From assembly GCA_039105265.1 (NCBI GenBank), contig JAPFFF010000060.1, positions 186,001 through 250,000 on the forward strand: a stretch of 64,000 nucleotides of DNA. Direction: 5' to 3'. The DNA comes from Tritrichomonas musculus. Taxonomy: Eukaryota; Parabasalia; Tritrichomonadida; Tritrichomonadidae. The position numbers and the translations under genes are program-made. The notes below the pieces were generated by a model. It made no database searches. It was given only the letters and a program-made list of their open reading frames with translations, and was not told the DNA's origin. Positions 39,317-50,966 of the stretch are shown piece after piece (within the stretch, counting starts at the first letter, position 1; each line of letters begins with the position of its first letter).

Positions 39317-41080
39317 TTAAGGTATTCGTATTACTTGAACATTTTGTTCTATACCAATTTTGTTAACATCAACAGAGTTAGGAATTGTTATTTTGGTTAA
39401 AGAATAGCATCCAACAAAATTTTTTTTCCGTATGAGATTAATGTTCTTGGAATTGAGATGCTTTTTAATGATATACACTTTTCGAAAGAAAATCCTCCAA
39501 TAAATTTTGTGAACGATGATAAATTAACATTGGTCAAGTTTGAACAACCAGAGAATGCAAATTGCGAGATTTTGACAATGCTAGGTAAAGAAATGTCCTC
39601 TAACGAAGAACAATCACGAAAAGATTCTCGTCCAATTCGAATTGCATTTGAAAGATCAATTACTCTTAACGATTTACATCCATCAAAAGCACCTTCTTCA
39701 ACAAAATCTACAAGCGGCGCTGCAACTAGTATTAATGAACTACATCTCATGAAAGTATAATGCGCAATTACCTTAACAGAAGGGATTATCACTCTTGCCA
39801 ATTTTGGGCAACAACTGAAAGCATAATCTCCAATTGAAGTTATAGAAGAAGGGAATGTAACATTTGCCAATGACTTGCACCAAGAGAAAGCATATCTTCC
39901 AATTGAAGTTACAGAAGAAGGGATTGTAACATTTGTCAATGATTCGCAACAATAGAAAGCATGATCTCCAATTGAAGTTACAGATGAAGGAATTACAATT
40001 TTTCTTATTGATTTGTTTGCTTGAAAGCAATTATTAGGAATACTTTTGTATGTCAACAGTGAGCAATAGATAATCTCAAATTCATTTACTGCTTCTTGTA
40101 ATGCAGTATTATTATTATTATTAATTTTTGAATTCACTTTTTCAATGGATTCTGCTCTCATTTCAACGAAAAGATTAAAAAGTTTGTGATAATTATTGCT
40201 GCATAAATAATAAAATTCATCACTTTCAATAAAAACAGATGGGAAATAAGCATAGTTGTGAGAACTCAAAATAGATGATAAAATTTCATCACTCTTTCTT
40301 GTTTTATCATCATTTATAATAAAGTTGTTTTCTATGTAATCGTGAATGAATTGCATAAAGCCATACTGAAGGCTCTAATTTGCCACATCTCGTTCTTATG
40401 TATTGAAATATTTTAATTGAGCCAAAAAACGCTGAGTATTCAATTAAAGTCGTTTTTGTGTTCTCAATCAAAAAAGAATTCGTTTCAAAAATGGATGATT
40501 TCACTTCACTCTTTAATGAAATATTTGTTCGATTAACGTATTCAACAAATTCGGAAATCGAGTCTTCGCGAATAAGTGAACAAAGAAAAGAGTCATTTTC
40601 GCCTTCCTGACGCTTTTCCTCAAAAAAATCAAAAATATTTGGATTTATTGAAATGAGTTCTCGTTCTATATCTTTGGATCCATGGTCGCCAATAAACTTT
40701 TTGATTTCAGGATAGAAAAAGTGGGAATAACGGCTACCGTTACTATCAATTTCGTATCGAAGTTTACAATATATATTTTTATCAATTGTTATGATTCCTT
40801 TTTTGAAAAGAAAAAGAAGAATCTTTTTGTTATTATGAAATATATCGAATATTTTGTCATTTGAAATGCTTTGTTTGATTTGAATTTCATAATGTTCAAT
40901 AATTTGGAATATTTTTTGGAAATGCGATTTTTCCAGGTGACAATTGTTGCAAATACTCACTATTATTTGAAGAAATTCTTCAAATTTGTCGCTGTTTTCT
41001 TCTTGTTTTTGTTGACATATAAAATTATTTAAATCTTGAAAATAATTTTCATTGTTATCTGAATTATTGAAATATTGCAT
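39317..41080 (-). pseudogene. DUF3447/ankyrin protein joined to BspA leucine-rich repeats, broken
   Basis: The start (41080, MQYFNNSDNN) reads a DUF3447-type helical region, closely similar to the gene at 42248, up to LEPSVWLYAIHS. There the matching text of the relative is missing for about 45 codons. It resumes in another frame at FIHDYIENNF, through DEFYYLCSNNYHKLFNLFVE and an ankyrin-like TALQEAVNEFEIIY. From about 40050 it becomes BspA-type LRRs: about nine units such as IPSSVTSIGDHAFYCCESLTNV. Near 39420 a run of A and T shifts the frame again; the next frame ends the LRR part at 39317. At least two breaks. The ankyrin-to-LRR join itself is in one frame, so the parent protein was probably a true fusion. 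Confidence 0.75.
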
Positions 41081-41589
41081 AAGAATTGAATACAGTTCTT
41101 TCTTTTCTTTAATATATTCTTTGATTTTCTTTTGAATATTTAATTTTTTATTGGCTTATTGGTGTGGATTTTCATCGATGATGAATGCTGTAGATTTTTT
41201 GTCTTTTTCTAGGAACGAATGCTGCTCAGAATATGGAGAATTTGATTCGTACATAAATATGAATAAATTGAAATTAGGATTAAATTTGATAAAGATTTAT
41301 GAAAAAGTTTTGTCAAAATAAACTTTTTGAATTCAAAATCTCATCATTCTATAGAATCAATCGGTGAATTCTCATTCTTTGGGTGCTCTTCGCTCCTAGA
41401 AATTGAATTCAGTCTTAATTGCATATACATTAACCTCAGAAAAAGTTAGTGAAAAATTAAAAATTAAAAAAAAATTGCATGTATTATAATTAAATTCATG
41501 GGCCAAAATCATTGAATAAGTATTGGACTTTCATTAAATTGCTTGTTCAAGAATTAACATATTAATACAGATTTAAATAAATAATTTAT

Positions 41590-42126
41590 TCAAGATTTAC
41601 ATTTTTTTTTTCTTTTAAATCCAACTTCAAATGCTGTTTCAAAAATTTTGGTTACATTTATGCCTTTAACGATGAGCATTCAACATATTTTTCTGCTCCA
41701 ATTTTATTTTTCATTTTTTTTCCCAATCGAATTCGTTAATATATTTTCTGTAGAATCTTCTCTTAAATCACTTTTGTTCCAACTAATATATAGGGAATGT
41801 TTGGGTAATTCTCTTTGATTTCTGGAATCCATAAAGTATCGACATTCTGCATTGAAACTTGTGAAATTAACGAAAAACAGATAATAAAAACGTCAGCATC
41901 CTGAAATGTTACAATTCTGTGGCTTTTGTGATCTTCTGAAGCAATTGTGTCGACAATTTGAGGAATAAAAGGTTTATTTTTATATTTCGGCAAGATGCTA
42001 CATGTATAATTGTCGAAAACGGCAGGAAGGGAATCAAGTGGAAAACTATTTAACATGTACGTCATTACCAAAGAGGTTTTTCCAACTGGTTCCATCTCCT
42101 ACAATTAAGCACTTTATTTGTTTCAT
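41590..42126 (-). pseudogene. Rho/Rac-family small GTPase pseudogene
   Basis: Reading from the ATG at 42126: MKQIKCLIVGDGT, then in another frame VGKTSLVMTYMLNSFP (P-loop), VFDNYTCSI (Rho switch I), VDTIASEDH (DTAGxED), IPYILVGTKV, then in a further frame DLRED, later YVECSSLKG (SAL motif) and a basic end with KKKCKS, a likely prenylation-like tail. At least four frame breaks scatter over 540 bp. Motif order and FDNY make the Rho/Rac family clear. The start lies 122 bp from the divergently oriented DUF3447 gene. Confidence 0.85.
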
Positions 42127-42247
42127 TATTTCAATTATATAAAAAATTTATAACAACTTTTTGATAAAATGACGATCACAAATTCTTTTGTGAATAAATT
42201 ATATTTTGACAGATAGAAAAATAGCTTAATTTGATCCAACTTTATTA

Positions 42248-43342
42248 ATGTCTGAAAGTGATAATATTGAAAGAAATAAAATCATTCAAGAAAAATTGCT
42301 AGATTTCCTAGATGATGAAATAAGTATTGAAAAACTCAAATTTTTATTTGATCAGACAAAAATCCGACAATCCCAGCACGAACTGAAATTATTTCTTCGT
42401 ATGCTTGTAAAAACTTCCAATGACCACCGGCGAGGACCAAACTTTTTCAGAAAGATTGATGAAATTCTTCAATTTTTCAAAGAAGACATCAAAAAGTATG
42501 GAAATCAAGAAATATTCAACCTTTTTAAAAGTAACAAGCGAATCCTTCTTTTTCTGATTGAAGAAAAAATACTGACTGTTGACGAGTATTTTTACAGAAT
42601 AATAACCAGTGAAAAATATTCATCAAAGAAGTATCCACAGTATTTTAGATCAGAAATAAAACCATTTATGAAAGCAAAATGGTATGGAATGATAATGAAA
42701 AATCTTCCAAAGGATTTTTATGAAAATCGAATAATCGGAGAAAACGAAAACATTATCTGCAAAATGATTCGAGAAGATTCTATTAAAGACTTCGTCCTTT
42801 ATATGAATGAATCAGGTATCTCATGCAATACAAAAATTAATTTATCAATCTATGAAACAAATTCTTTTTTACTTAAAAAGACAAAAGGTGTTAAATTAAT
42901 CGAATACGCAGCATTCTTTGGATCAATAAAAATTTTCAACTTTTTGAGAAAACGAGGAGATTTTTTAGAACCTTCATTGTGGCTTTATGCGATTCACAGT
43001 AATAACGCAAAACTTATTCATATCCTTGAAGAAAATCAAATCATCCCGAGGGTAACTGTTCACGAAAGATACCAAAAATTTGAAGTGGAATCATACGAAG
43101 AATGTTTAAAGGAATCAATTAAATGTCATCATAATGAAATTGCTGATTATCTTCTCAACAATTATCTTAAGGATTCAAGTGATACTCTCATTCAAGGCTT
43201 GAAATATTACAATTTTTGGTTTATCCAAAAAGAATGTATAAACGAAAAATCATTTTATTACTTATGCGGCTTTGATTATTATTTTCTTGTTGAAGATATG
43301 TTAAGAAGAGGAAATATTGATATAAATATCGTAAACATTTAA
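42248..43342 (+). CDS. DUF3447-type ankyrin protein, N-terminal region
   Basis: 364 residues beginning MSESDNIERNK. The helical region (residues 40-330) is that of trichomonad DUF3447/ankyrin proteins: KKYGNQEIFNLFKSNKRILL, ENENIICKMIREDSIKDFVL, LIEYAAFFGSIKIFNFLRK, LWLYAIHSNNAKLIHILEEN, HHNEIADYLLNNYL and FYYLCGFDYYFLVEDML. It stops right after RGNIDINIVNI, which is the first half of an ankyrin unit. In intact relatives many ankyrin repeats follow. Here eight ankyrin cores do follow downstream (43509-46816), but satellite DNA full of stops separates them. The present protein is therefore a short form unless unusual processing joins them. Ankyrin proteins bind other proteins; the partner is unknown. 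Confidence 0.8.
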   Translation: MSESDNIERNKIIQEKLLDFLDDEISIEKLKFLFDQTKIRQSQHELKLFLRMLVKTSNDHRRGPNFFRKIDEILQFFKEDIKKYGNQEIFNLFKSNKRILLFLIEEKILTVDEYFYRIITSEKYSSKKYPQYFRSEIKPFMKAKWYGMIMKNLPKDFYENRIIGENENIICKMIREDSIKDFVLYMNESGISCNTKINLSIYETNSFLLKKTKGVKLIEYAAFFGSIKIFNFLRKRGDFLEPSLWLYAIHSNNAKLIHILEENQIIPRVTVHERYQKFEVESYEECLKESIKCHHNEIADYLLNNYLKDSSDTLIQGLKYYNFWFIQKECINEKSFYYLCGFDYYFLVEDMLRRGNIDINIVNI

Positions 43343-46300
43343 AATCAAATTCTATAATTACATTCAAAACTATGGCTTTTAATGGCATTTGAAATCATAT
43401 TATTTAATGACATTCAAAATCATGTTATTCAATAAAATTTTATTTCAAATCATTCAATGAAATTCAAATTCATATTTTTCAATGAAATTTTAATATTTTT
43501 TTTTTTATAAAACAGCATTACTTTGGGCAGTACAAAAAGAAAACATTGAAATTATTAAATTATTACTGACAAATGAAAAACTAGATATTAATTCAATTTA
43601 TATTTTAAATATTTTTATTTTCTTATAAAATTCAAAATTGTACCTTTCAATTCCATTTGAAATCATAATTTTCAATTCCATTTAAAATCAGATTATTCAA
43701 TGAAATTCAAAATCATATCATTCAATGGAATTTAATATCATATAATTCAATACAATTCAAATTCATATTTTTCAATAATGTTACAATTCGTATTTTAAAA
43801 TTTAGTTCAAATTTATTTTTTTCAATATTGTTTCAATTTATCTTTTTTAATCATATTTTAACATAATATAATTTAATAAAACAGCATTATATTGGGCAGT
43901 TGAAAAAGAAAACATAGAAATCATCAAACTTTTATTAACAAATGATAAACTTGACATCAATCTTGGATATATTTTTATAAAAATGATTATTTATAATATT
44001 CATAAGTATCTTTTTAAATAATATTCGAAATCATGTCTTTCAATGAAATTCAAAATTATATATTTCAATTTCATTCAAAATCATATCTTTCAATTACATT
44101 CGAAATCATATTTTTCAATTACATTCAAAATCATATCTTTCAATTTCATTCGAATTCATGTCTTCCAATGGAATTCAAGATCATGTCTTTCAATATAATT
44201 CAAAATCATATCTTTCAATCCAATTCAAAATCTTGTCTTTCAATAAAATTCGAAATCATATCTTTCAATCCAATTCAAATTCATATCTTTCAATGGAATT
44301 TTAAATCATGCCTTTCAATGAAATTTAAATCATTCCTTTCAATAATATTCAAAATAATATCTTTCAATGAAATTTAAATCATGTCTTTCAATAAAATTCA
44401 AAATAATATCTTTCAATTACATTCAAATTCATATCTTTCAATCAAATTTAAAATCATATTTTTTAATGGAATTCAAAAGCATATCTTTCAATAAAATTCA
44501 AAATAGTATCTTTCAATGAAATTTAAAAATCATGCCTTTCAATGAAATTTAAATATATTATAATCCTATAAAACAGCATTATATTTAGCTGTTCAAAAAG
44601 AAAACATAGAAATCGTCAAACTTTTATTAACGAATAATAAACATGATGCCAATATTGGATATATTTTAAACATATTGTTTATAAAATTCAAAAGTCATAT
44701 TTTTCAATACCATTCAAAATTATATCATTCAATTACATTCAAAATCATATCTTGTAATTCAATTTACAATCTTATCTTTCAATGGAATCCAAAATCATAT
44801 TTTTAAATTCAATTCAAAGTCTTATTTTTCAATGGAATTGGATAACATATATTTTAATTGGATTCAAAATCATGTCTTTCAATAAAATTAATAATCATTT
44901 ATCTTAATAAAATTTAAAATCATATCATTCAATGAAATTCAAAATTATATCATTCAATGAAATTCACAATCATATTTTTCAATGAAATTTTAATACAATA
45001 TAATTTAATAAAACAGCATTGTATTTGGCAGTTGAAAAAGAAAACATGGAAATCATCAAACTTTTATTAAGTAATGATAAGATTGATCCTAATATTGGAC
45101 GCATTTTGAAAGCATATTTTAAATAAAATCTAAAATTATATTTTTCAATAAAATTCAGAATCATATTATTCAATTACATTTTAATCATATCTTTCAATGA
45201 CATTCAAAATCATATTTTTCAATGAAATCGATAATCATATTATTTTATTACATTCAAAATCATATCATTCAATAAAATTCAAAATTATTTCTTTCAATAG
45301 TATTCAAAATTATATTTTTCAGTAAAATTCAGAATTATATCTTCCAATGAAATTTAAAATCATATTTTTCAATATCATTCAAAATCATATCTTTCAATAA
45401 AATTAAAAATCATATTTTTTGATAAGATTTTAATATAATATAATTCAATAAAACTCCGTTATTTTTGGCAGTTGAAAATGGAAAAATAGAAATCGTCAAA
45501 CTTTTATTAGCAAATGATAAACTTGACATCAATCTTGGTAATATTTCATATATATTACTTATGATATTCATAATTGTCTCTTTAGATAAAATTCACAATC
45601 ATATCTTTCAACATAATTCATAATCATATCTTTCAATAAAATTTAAAATCATATTTTTTAATAAAATTTGGAATCCTATTTTTCAATGATATTTTAAATC
45701 ATATCTTTCAACAAAATTCAAATTCATATCATTAAATACAATTCAAAAATTATATCTTTCAATTGGATTCAAGATCATACTTTTCAATGGAATTTAAAAT
45801 CAGTTTTTTCAATAAAATTTAAAAATATGTCTTTCAATGTAATTCAAAATCATATATTACAATGAAATTTTAATATACTATTAATTTACAAAACACCATT
45901 ATATTTGGCTGTTGATAAAGGAAACATTGAAATCATTAAACTTTTATTAAATAATGATAAACTTGATATTAATTTCCTTAATATTTTGAACATATTTTAT
46001 ATAAAATTCAAGTGATATCTTTCAATCAAATTTCACAATCATATCTTTAAATACAATTCTAAAATCATATATATAAATAAAATTCAAAAATCATATCTTC
46101 TAATTGGATTCAAAATCATATCTTTCAATTATATTTTAAAAAATATCTTTCAATAGCATTCAAAATCATATCTTTTAGTAACATTTAAAATCATGTCTTT
46201 CAATGAAATTCAAAATCATTTCTTTCAATTACATTCAAAACCATATTTTTCAATGCCATTCAAAATCATACCTTTCGATGAAATTCAAAATCATATTTAT

Positions 46301-46660
46301 CAATGAAATTTTAATATAATTTAATAAAACAGCATTGTATTTGGCGGTTGAAAAAGAAAACATTGAAATCATCAAACTTTTATTAAATAATGATAAGATC
46401 GATATTAATCTTGGATATATTTTAAATATATGTTTTATAATATTCGAAATCATATCATTTAATAAAATTTAAAAGCATAACTCTTAATTACATTTAAAAT
46501 TATATCTCTTAATTACATTAAAAATCATGTCTTTCAATGGCATTCAAAATCATGTTTTTCAATGGCATTCAAATTTATATCTTTCAATAAAATTCAAAAT
46601 AATATCTTTTAATTCAATTTAAAATTAAATTATCCAATAGAATTATTAGTGAATTCTTAT
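43343..46660 (+). repeat. 440-bp higher-order repeat: ankyrin core plus 25-bp satellite spacer
   Basis: Spacers between ankyrin cores are built from a degenerate 25-bp unit, ATTCAAAATCATATCTTT followed by CAATGAA. Core-to-core distances are 369, 692, 440, 440, 440 and 436 bp; the exact 440 recurs three times, and the two exceptions differ by roughly whole multiples of 25 (about -75 and +250). Each spacer begins with the same CTTGGATATATTTTAAA-like sequence and ends TTTAATATAATTTAATAAAA. This is tandem amplification of core plus spacer as one unit, with satellite length changes in some copies. Confidence 0.85.
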
Positions 46661-46816
46661 CAAGCAGCATTACATCTTGCCGTTCAAAACAATAATATTA
46701 AAATTGTACAACTTTTACTGGGAAAGAAAGGCATTAATATCAATATTAAAGATTTAGAGGGGAAAGAGCCAATTTACTATTCAAAAAATGATGAAATTAG
46801 GCAATTGCTTTCCTAA
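43509..46816 (+). pseudogene. Eight ankyrin-repeat cores continuing the DUF3447 gene
   Basis: Cores start at 43509, 43878, 44570, 45010, 45450, 45890 and 46326. Each encodes a 28-residue KTALYLAVEKENIEIIKLLL unit plus TNDKLDIN. The last starts at 46661, QAALHLAVQNNNIKIVQLLL, and runs on through a normal ankyrin end, NIKDLEGKEPIYYSKND, to a stop at 46816. No core has an internal stop or frame shift, although the spacers are full of stops. No GTATGT donor or ACTAAC acceptor borders the cores, so standard trichomonad splicing is not supported. Either the gene was recently shattered by satellite growth or it is processed in an unknown way. Confidence 0.7.
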
Positions 46817-46881
46817 TGATTTTACTTTTTTTAATAAATTAACAATAAACAAATAATTTTTTATATTTATATTTTTTTTTT

Positions 46882-47070
46882 GGGAATACTTATTGACCCC
46901 TGAAGTTAAGGTCAATATTGACCTTATATCGTACATCAGAAAAAAAGTTCGAAACTTTTTGGCACTTTTGCAAAAAATACCATGAGAAGCTACTCATGGT
47001 GTACGATTTGAGGTCAATTTTGACCTTAACCTCAGCGGTCAATAAGTATCGGGGGCGATAAGTATTCCCC
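46882..47070. mobile_element. 189-bp foldback (MITE-like) element
   Basis: Outer sequence GGGAATACTTATTGACC and the following bases up to ATCGTAC (about 55 bp) are complementary to 46-bp and 12-bp segments at 47013-47070; the right arm has an extra 17-bp copy of the end. The centre contains AACTTTTTGG and a short hairpin, CATGAG..CTCATG. Poly-T runs border both sides, so a target duplication cannot be defined. Low GC is interrupted here, which makes it stand out. Confidence 0.6.
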
Positions 47071-47722
47071 TTTTTTTTTTTTTTTTTCAATAAGTCTATA
47101 TAAAAAGATTGAATTGATATATTTATATGCAAAAAATAATTGAATATGTGATATCTCATTATTTATTTGATGTAATTGTAGAAATATTTTAACCTTGCGT
47201 GTATTAACATAATTGAAATCTAAATAAGCTCCTTTTGCTTCATCAGTGTAAATAACTCCCTTTTTAAGTTTAGGTGTATAATCATCAACTTTTTATAATG
47301 AAATCCTTCAAATTCTCAACTTTTTATAAAAAAAATTTGAAGGAATTGAGATAAAGCCAAAGCAATTTTTGGTTATGTTAAATTTTAATTATTTATATCT
47401 GACTTTCCAACAGACAAGTACGGCCTTCATATATTCCAGTGATGAAAACAATATTTTTTTAGCTGTAAATATTCTGAATATAAGGAAAATATTAATCAAA
47501 TCTTACAATAAATAGAAAATAGAAGATATTCAAATTTATCAGCTAAATCAAATTCTCTTGAATAATATATTTATATAGAGTTGATTAAAAAACTAAGAAT
47601 ATTAATTATTTTTATTATTATTGAAAGTTTTTATAATTTAAAATCTAAGCAATTAGAGCATATCAAGTGATATTTATTAAATTCCAATAATAAATTATAA
47701 AAAAAGGAATATAAAAAATAAT
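47071..47722. other. Intergenic region
   Basis: About 650 bp with no complete gene. A minus-strand frame at about 47100-47290 reads DYTPKLKKGVIYTDEAKGAY and could be a coding scrap, but no family is recognised. Confidence 0.4.
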
Positions 47723-47908
47723 TTAAATAGTATTAAAATCATCTTTAAATGGATCATCATCTGCATTTTTATTATAAATAGGATTGTTTGTATTTGTCGT
47801 TGATTGAGTTTCATCAAGTGTTTCAACTTCTTCATTAATATGTATTTTGTTTTTTTTAATCAAAAAGAAAAACAGAAGAGCAATTATAACAATCTCTGTA
47901 TCAATCAA
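47723..47908 (-). pseudogene. Membrane anchor and cytoplasmic tail of a surface protein (remnant)
   Basis: The frame encodes one membrane segment (TEIVIIALLFFFLIKK), then a polar tail with NPIYNKNADDDPFKDDF. A segment of this form with an NPxY-like sorting motif and a DDPF ending is typical of the C-terminus of trichomonad BspA-type surface proteins. No ATG start or ectodomain is found upstream, so only the tail is left. The NPIY and acidic motifs would have directed endocytosis. Confidence 0.6.
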
Positions 47909-48547
47909 AATGGTGCTAATATGTATCTAGAGGAAAACGAAATGGACATGTTTCTTAACGAGAAAGAAGTTATCATTAAAAAATTATGCCATTTCCACTA
48001 TACTACTAAAGTAAATATTTTAATCACAAAATATTTTTGGTTGTAGATTGCATTTCACATATTATTATAAAATATCTTTTCCAAATCCTTCATAAAATTC
48101 TTCATTGATATCTTGAATTTTTGATTTGACTTCTTGGTTGGTTTCAAGATTCAGATATTCAAGATAATAAAATGTTTGGATATCATCAAACAAATACAAA
48201 AAATCATAATGACGAAAAATTTGATATAATTGTTCATAGATATCATTATTATACTTGTAAAACAGATATAAAAAATCTAGTTTGTATATGAATTCTGAAA
48301 TTTCATTTGTTTCTTCCACATACTTTTTAACTTCTTTTTCAAAGATGCAACGGTTAATTTCTCCATATTTCTTAATTAAAATCATATATAGAAAAGCAAC
48401 AGCAGGTTTAAATTTTTTACTACTTGCCTCAACAAGTAACTTAATTGGTTCTGAATAATCTAGATTATTGGATTCTTCATATTCATCCAAAAGCAAATTT
48501 GATAAGTTAAACATTGATAATATGCATTTTTTTTTTGTATTTTTTGT

Positions 48548-48953
48548 ATTTACATGCCTTTGGATATAAATAAAGCATTTCATTATTTTATTCTTTAAAA
48601 TATTCTTTTGCTAATAAAATATTTTTATTTATATTCTCGAAGCCATTTTTATATATAACGCCAAGGTTATTTTTAGCATGTTCATTATTTAAATTGGACA
48701 AATCTTTATAATACTTAATTGATTTATTAATATCACGATCAACATGCTTCCCTTCAAGATAAAAATCACCAAGAATTAACTGTGATAAACGAAAATCTTG
48801 TTTTCCTGATATTTCGAAATAGTATAACGCTTTCTTTATGTCTTGTTTTTTATAAAAAGCAAAGCCAAGGAAATATTGTGCCCATAGATAGTTTTGATTT
48901 GCAGAAAGTTTAAAATAATGAAAAGCTTTATTTATATCCAAAGGCATGTAAAT
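48548..48953. repeat. 43-bp inverted duplication (48548-48590 and 48911-48953)
   Basis: Both arms spell ATTTACATGCCTTTGGATAT and on to CATTATTTTA, in opposite orientation, with one mismatch. The right arm is genuine Sel1 coding sequence (PLDINKAFHYF) of the broken kinase gene; the left arm replaces the reading between two repeats. It is probably a template-switch event. Confidence 0.85.
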
Positions 48954-50966
48954 TCCTTCATAATAAATCCATCCAAGAATACATTGCGCCTCTGGATCAT
49001 TTCGATTTGCTGATAATGAAGAGCTTTTTGAATATCTTTAGGTATATCTTTTCCATAAAAGTAGATCTGTCCTAAATATAATTGTGCACTTGAAAGATTA
49101 TTATCTGCTGCAAGTTTAAAATAATGAAGGGCTTTGTCTATATCTCGTGGGAAATAATTACCAACATAATAAATACGTCCAAGGTAATATTATGCTTTTG
49201 CAAGATTTTGATTTGCGGATAATGTTAAATAATAAATAGCTTTATATACGTCTCTAGTGACATATTCTCCAAGATAATAAATACTACCAAGCATAAACTG
49301 TGACTCATCATGATTTTGATTTGCTGCAAGAGTAAAATAATATATGGATTTGTCTATATCTCGTTTAATATCTTCGTTTGCATAATAAATAAGTCCAAGT
49401 TCATATTGCGAATTTTTATGATTTTGATTTGCTGCAAGTGAAAAATAATAAATTGATTTATTTATATCTTTTGCAATGAACTCATCCAAAAGGACAATAT
49501 TGTCCTTCTGGATTATTTTGATTCAAAGCAAGTGAATAATAATAAATAGCTTTGTTAATGTCTCGCGGTATATATATACCTTCTATATATATGTTTCCTA
49601 AATTGATGTGAGCTATCGAATAATTTTGTTTTGAAGCAAGTGATAAATAAAAAATAGCTTTTTTCATATCTCGTGTAACAAAGATACCTTGGTGATATAA
49701 AAAACCAAGACTATTTAGTGAAATTGCACTATTTTGATTTGCTGAAAGTGTAAAATATGTAATAGCTTTATCTATATTTTTTGTGACATATTTACCTTCA
49801 AAATAAATTACTCCAAGATAATATTGTTCATCTTTATCATTTTGATTTGCTGCAAGTGTAAAATATTCGATAGCTTTATTTACATTTTGTGTGATACATT
49901 TTCCTTCAATATAAAACACTCCAAGGTAAAATTGTGCATCTTTGTCATTTTGATTTGCTGAAAGTGTAAAATATTCAATAGCTTTGTTGATATTTTTGGT
50001 GATATGTTTACCTTCAATATAAAACACTCCAAGATAAAATTGTGCATCTTTGTCATTTTGATTTGCTGAAAGTGTAAAATATTCAATAGCTTTATTTACA
50101 TTTTGTGTGATACATTTTCCTTCAATATAAAACACTCCAAGGTAAAATTGTGCTTCTATAAAATCTTGATCGGCAGCAAGTGTAAAATATTCAATAGCTT
50201 TGTTGATATTTTTGGTGATATGTTTACCTTCAAAATAAATTTTTCCAAGATAAAATTGTGCATCTTTATTATATTGATTTGCTGAAAGTGTAAAATATTC
50301 AATAGCTTTGTTTCTATTTTTGGTGATATGTTTACCTTCGTAATAAAATTTTCCAAGATAAAATTGTGCATATTTATGATTTTGATTTGCTGAAAGTGTA
50401 AAATATTCAATAGCTTTGCTGATATTTCTAGTTACATGTTCTCCTTTATAATAAATTACTCCATGTTGATATTGTGCTTCTTTATGATTTTGATTGGCAG
50501 AAAGTGTAAAATATTCAATAGCTTTGTTTATATTTTTGGTGATATGTTCTCCTGGATAATTTATCTTTTCAAGCATTTTTTGTATTTTGTTGTCATATTG
50601 GTTGGATAAAAGTGGAATGTAATAAAAAGCTTTCTTTATATCCAATGTGTGATATTGAAAATAATATTTACCAAGTAAACATTGAGCATTGGGGTCATTA
50701 GAAAGTATAGTTGGTTGATAGTACATAATAAAATCATTTAAATTTTCAAGTAATATAAAACTATTTTGGATATTTATCGAATTATTTTCAATGATATTTT
50801 TGAAGTAATTGATTAATATCTTTATTGTTAGTCTCTTTTTAGGAATTATTTCTATGCATTTCTTATATAATGGTTGCATTATTGGAAATTGTTTTTCTAA
50901 ATCTTCTATTTGGAATTGAATGGAATCAATTGTATTATTTGGGTTTTTTTCTGTGAAGATATAATA

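Noticed and set aside
41156-41254. Minus-strand frame of 32 codons beginning MYESNSPYSEQHSFLEKD
   Set aside because: It looks like an N-terminal scrap of some gene, but nothing continues it and no family can be named.
44033-44377. Open frame of 114 codons in the ankyrin region
   Set aside because: It is a read-through of the 25-bp satellite (NEIQNYIFQF-type repeats), with no sign of selection.
43593-46660. Ankyrin spacers as normal spliceosomal introns
   Set aside because: No GT or GTATGT follows the cores and no ACTAAC precedes them; only a weak ACAG stands at the right side. Left open as an unknown process, not called as introns.
46890-47159. 89-codon frame in the foldback element
   Set aside because: It arises from the inverted arms and a poly-T run; no protein family.
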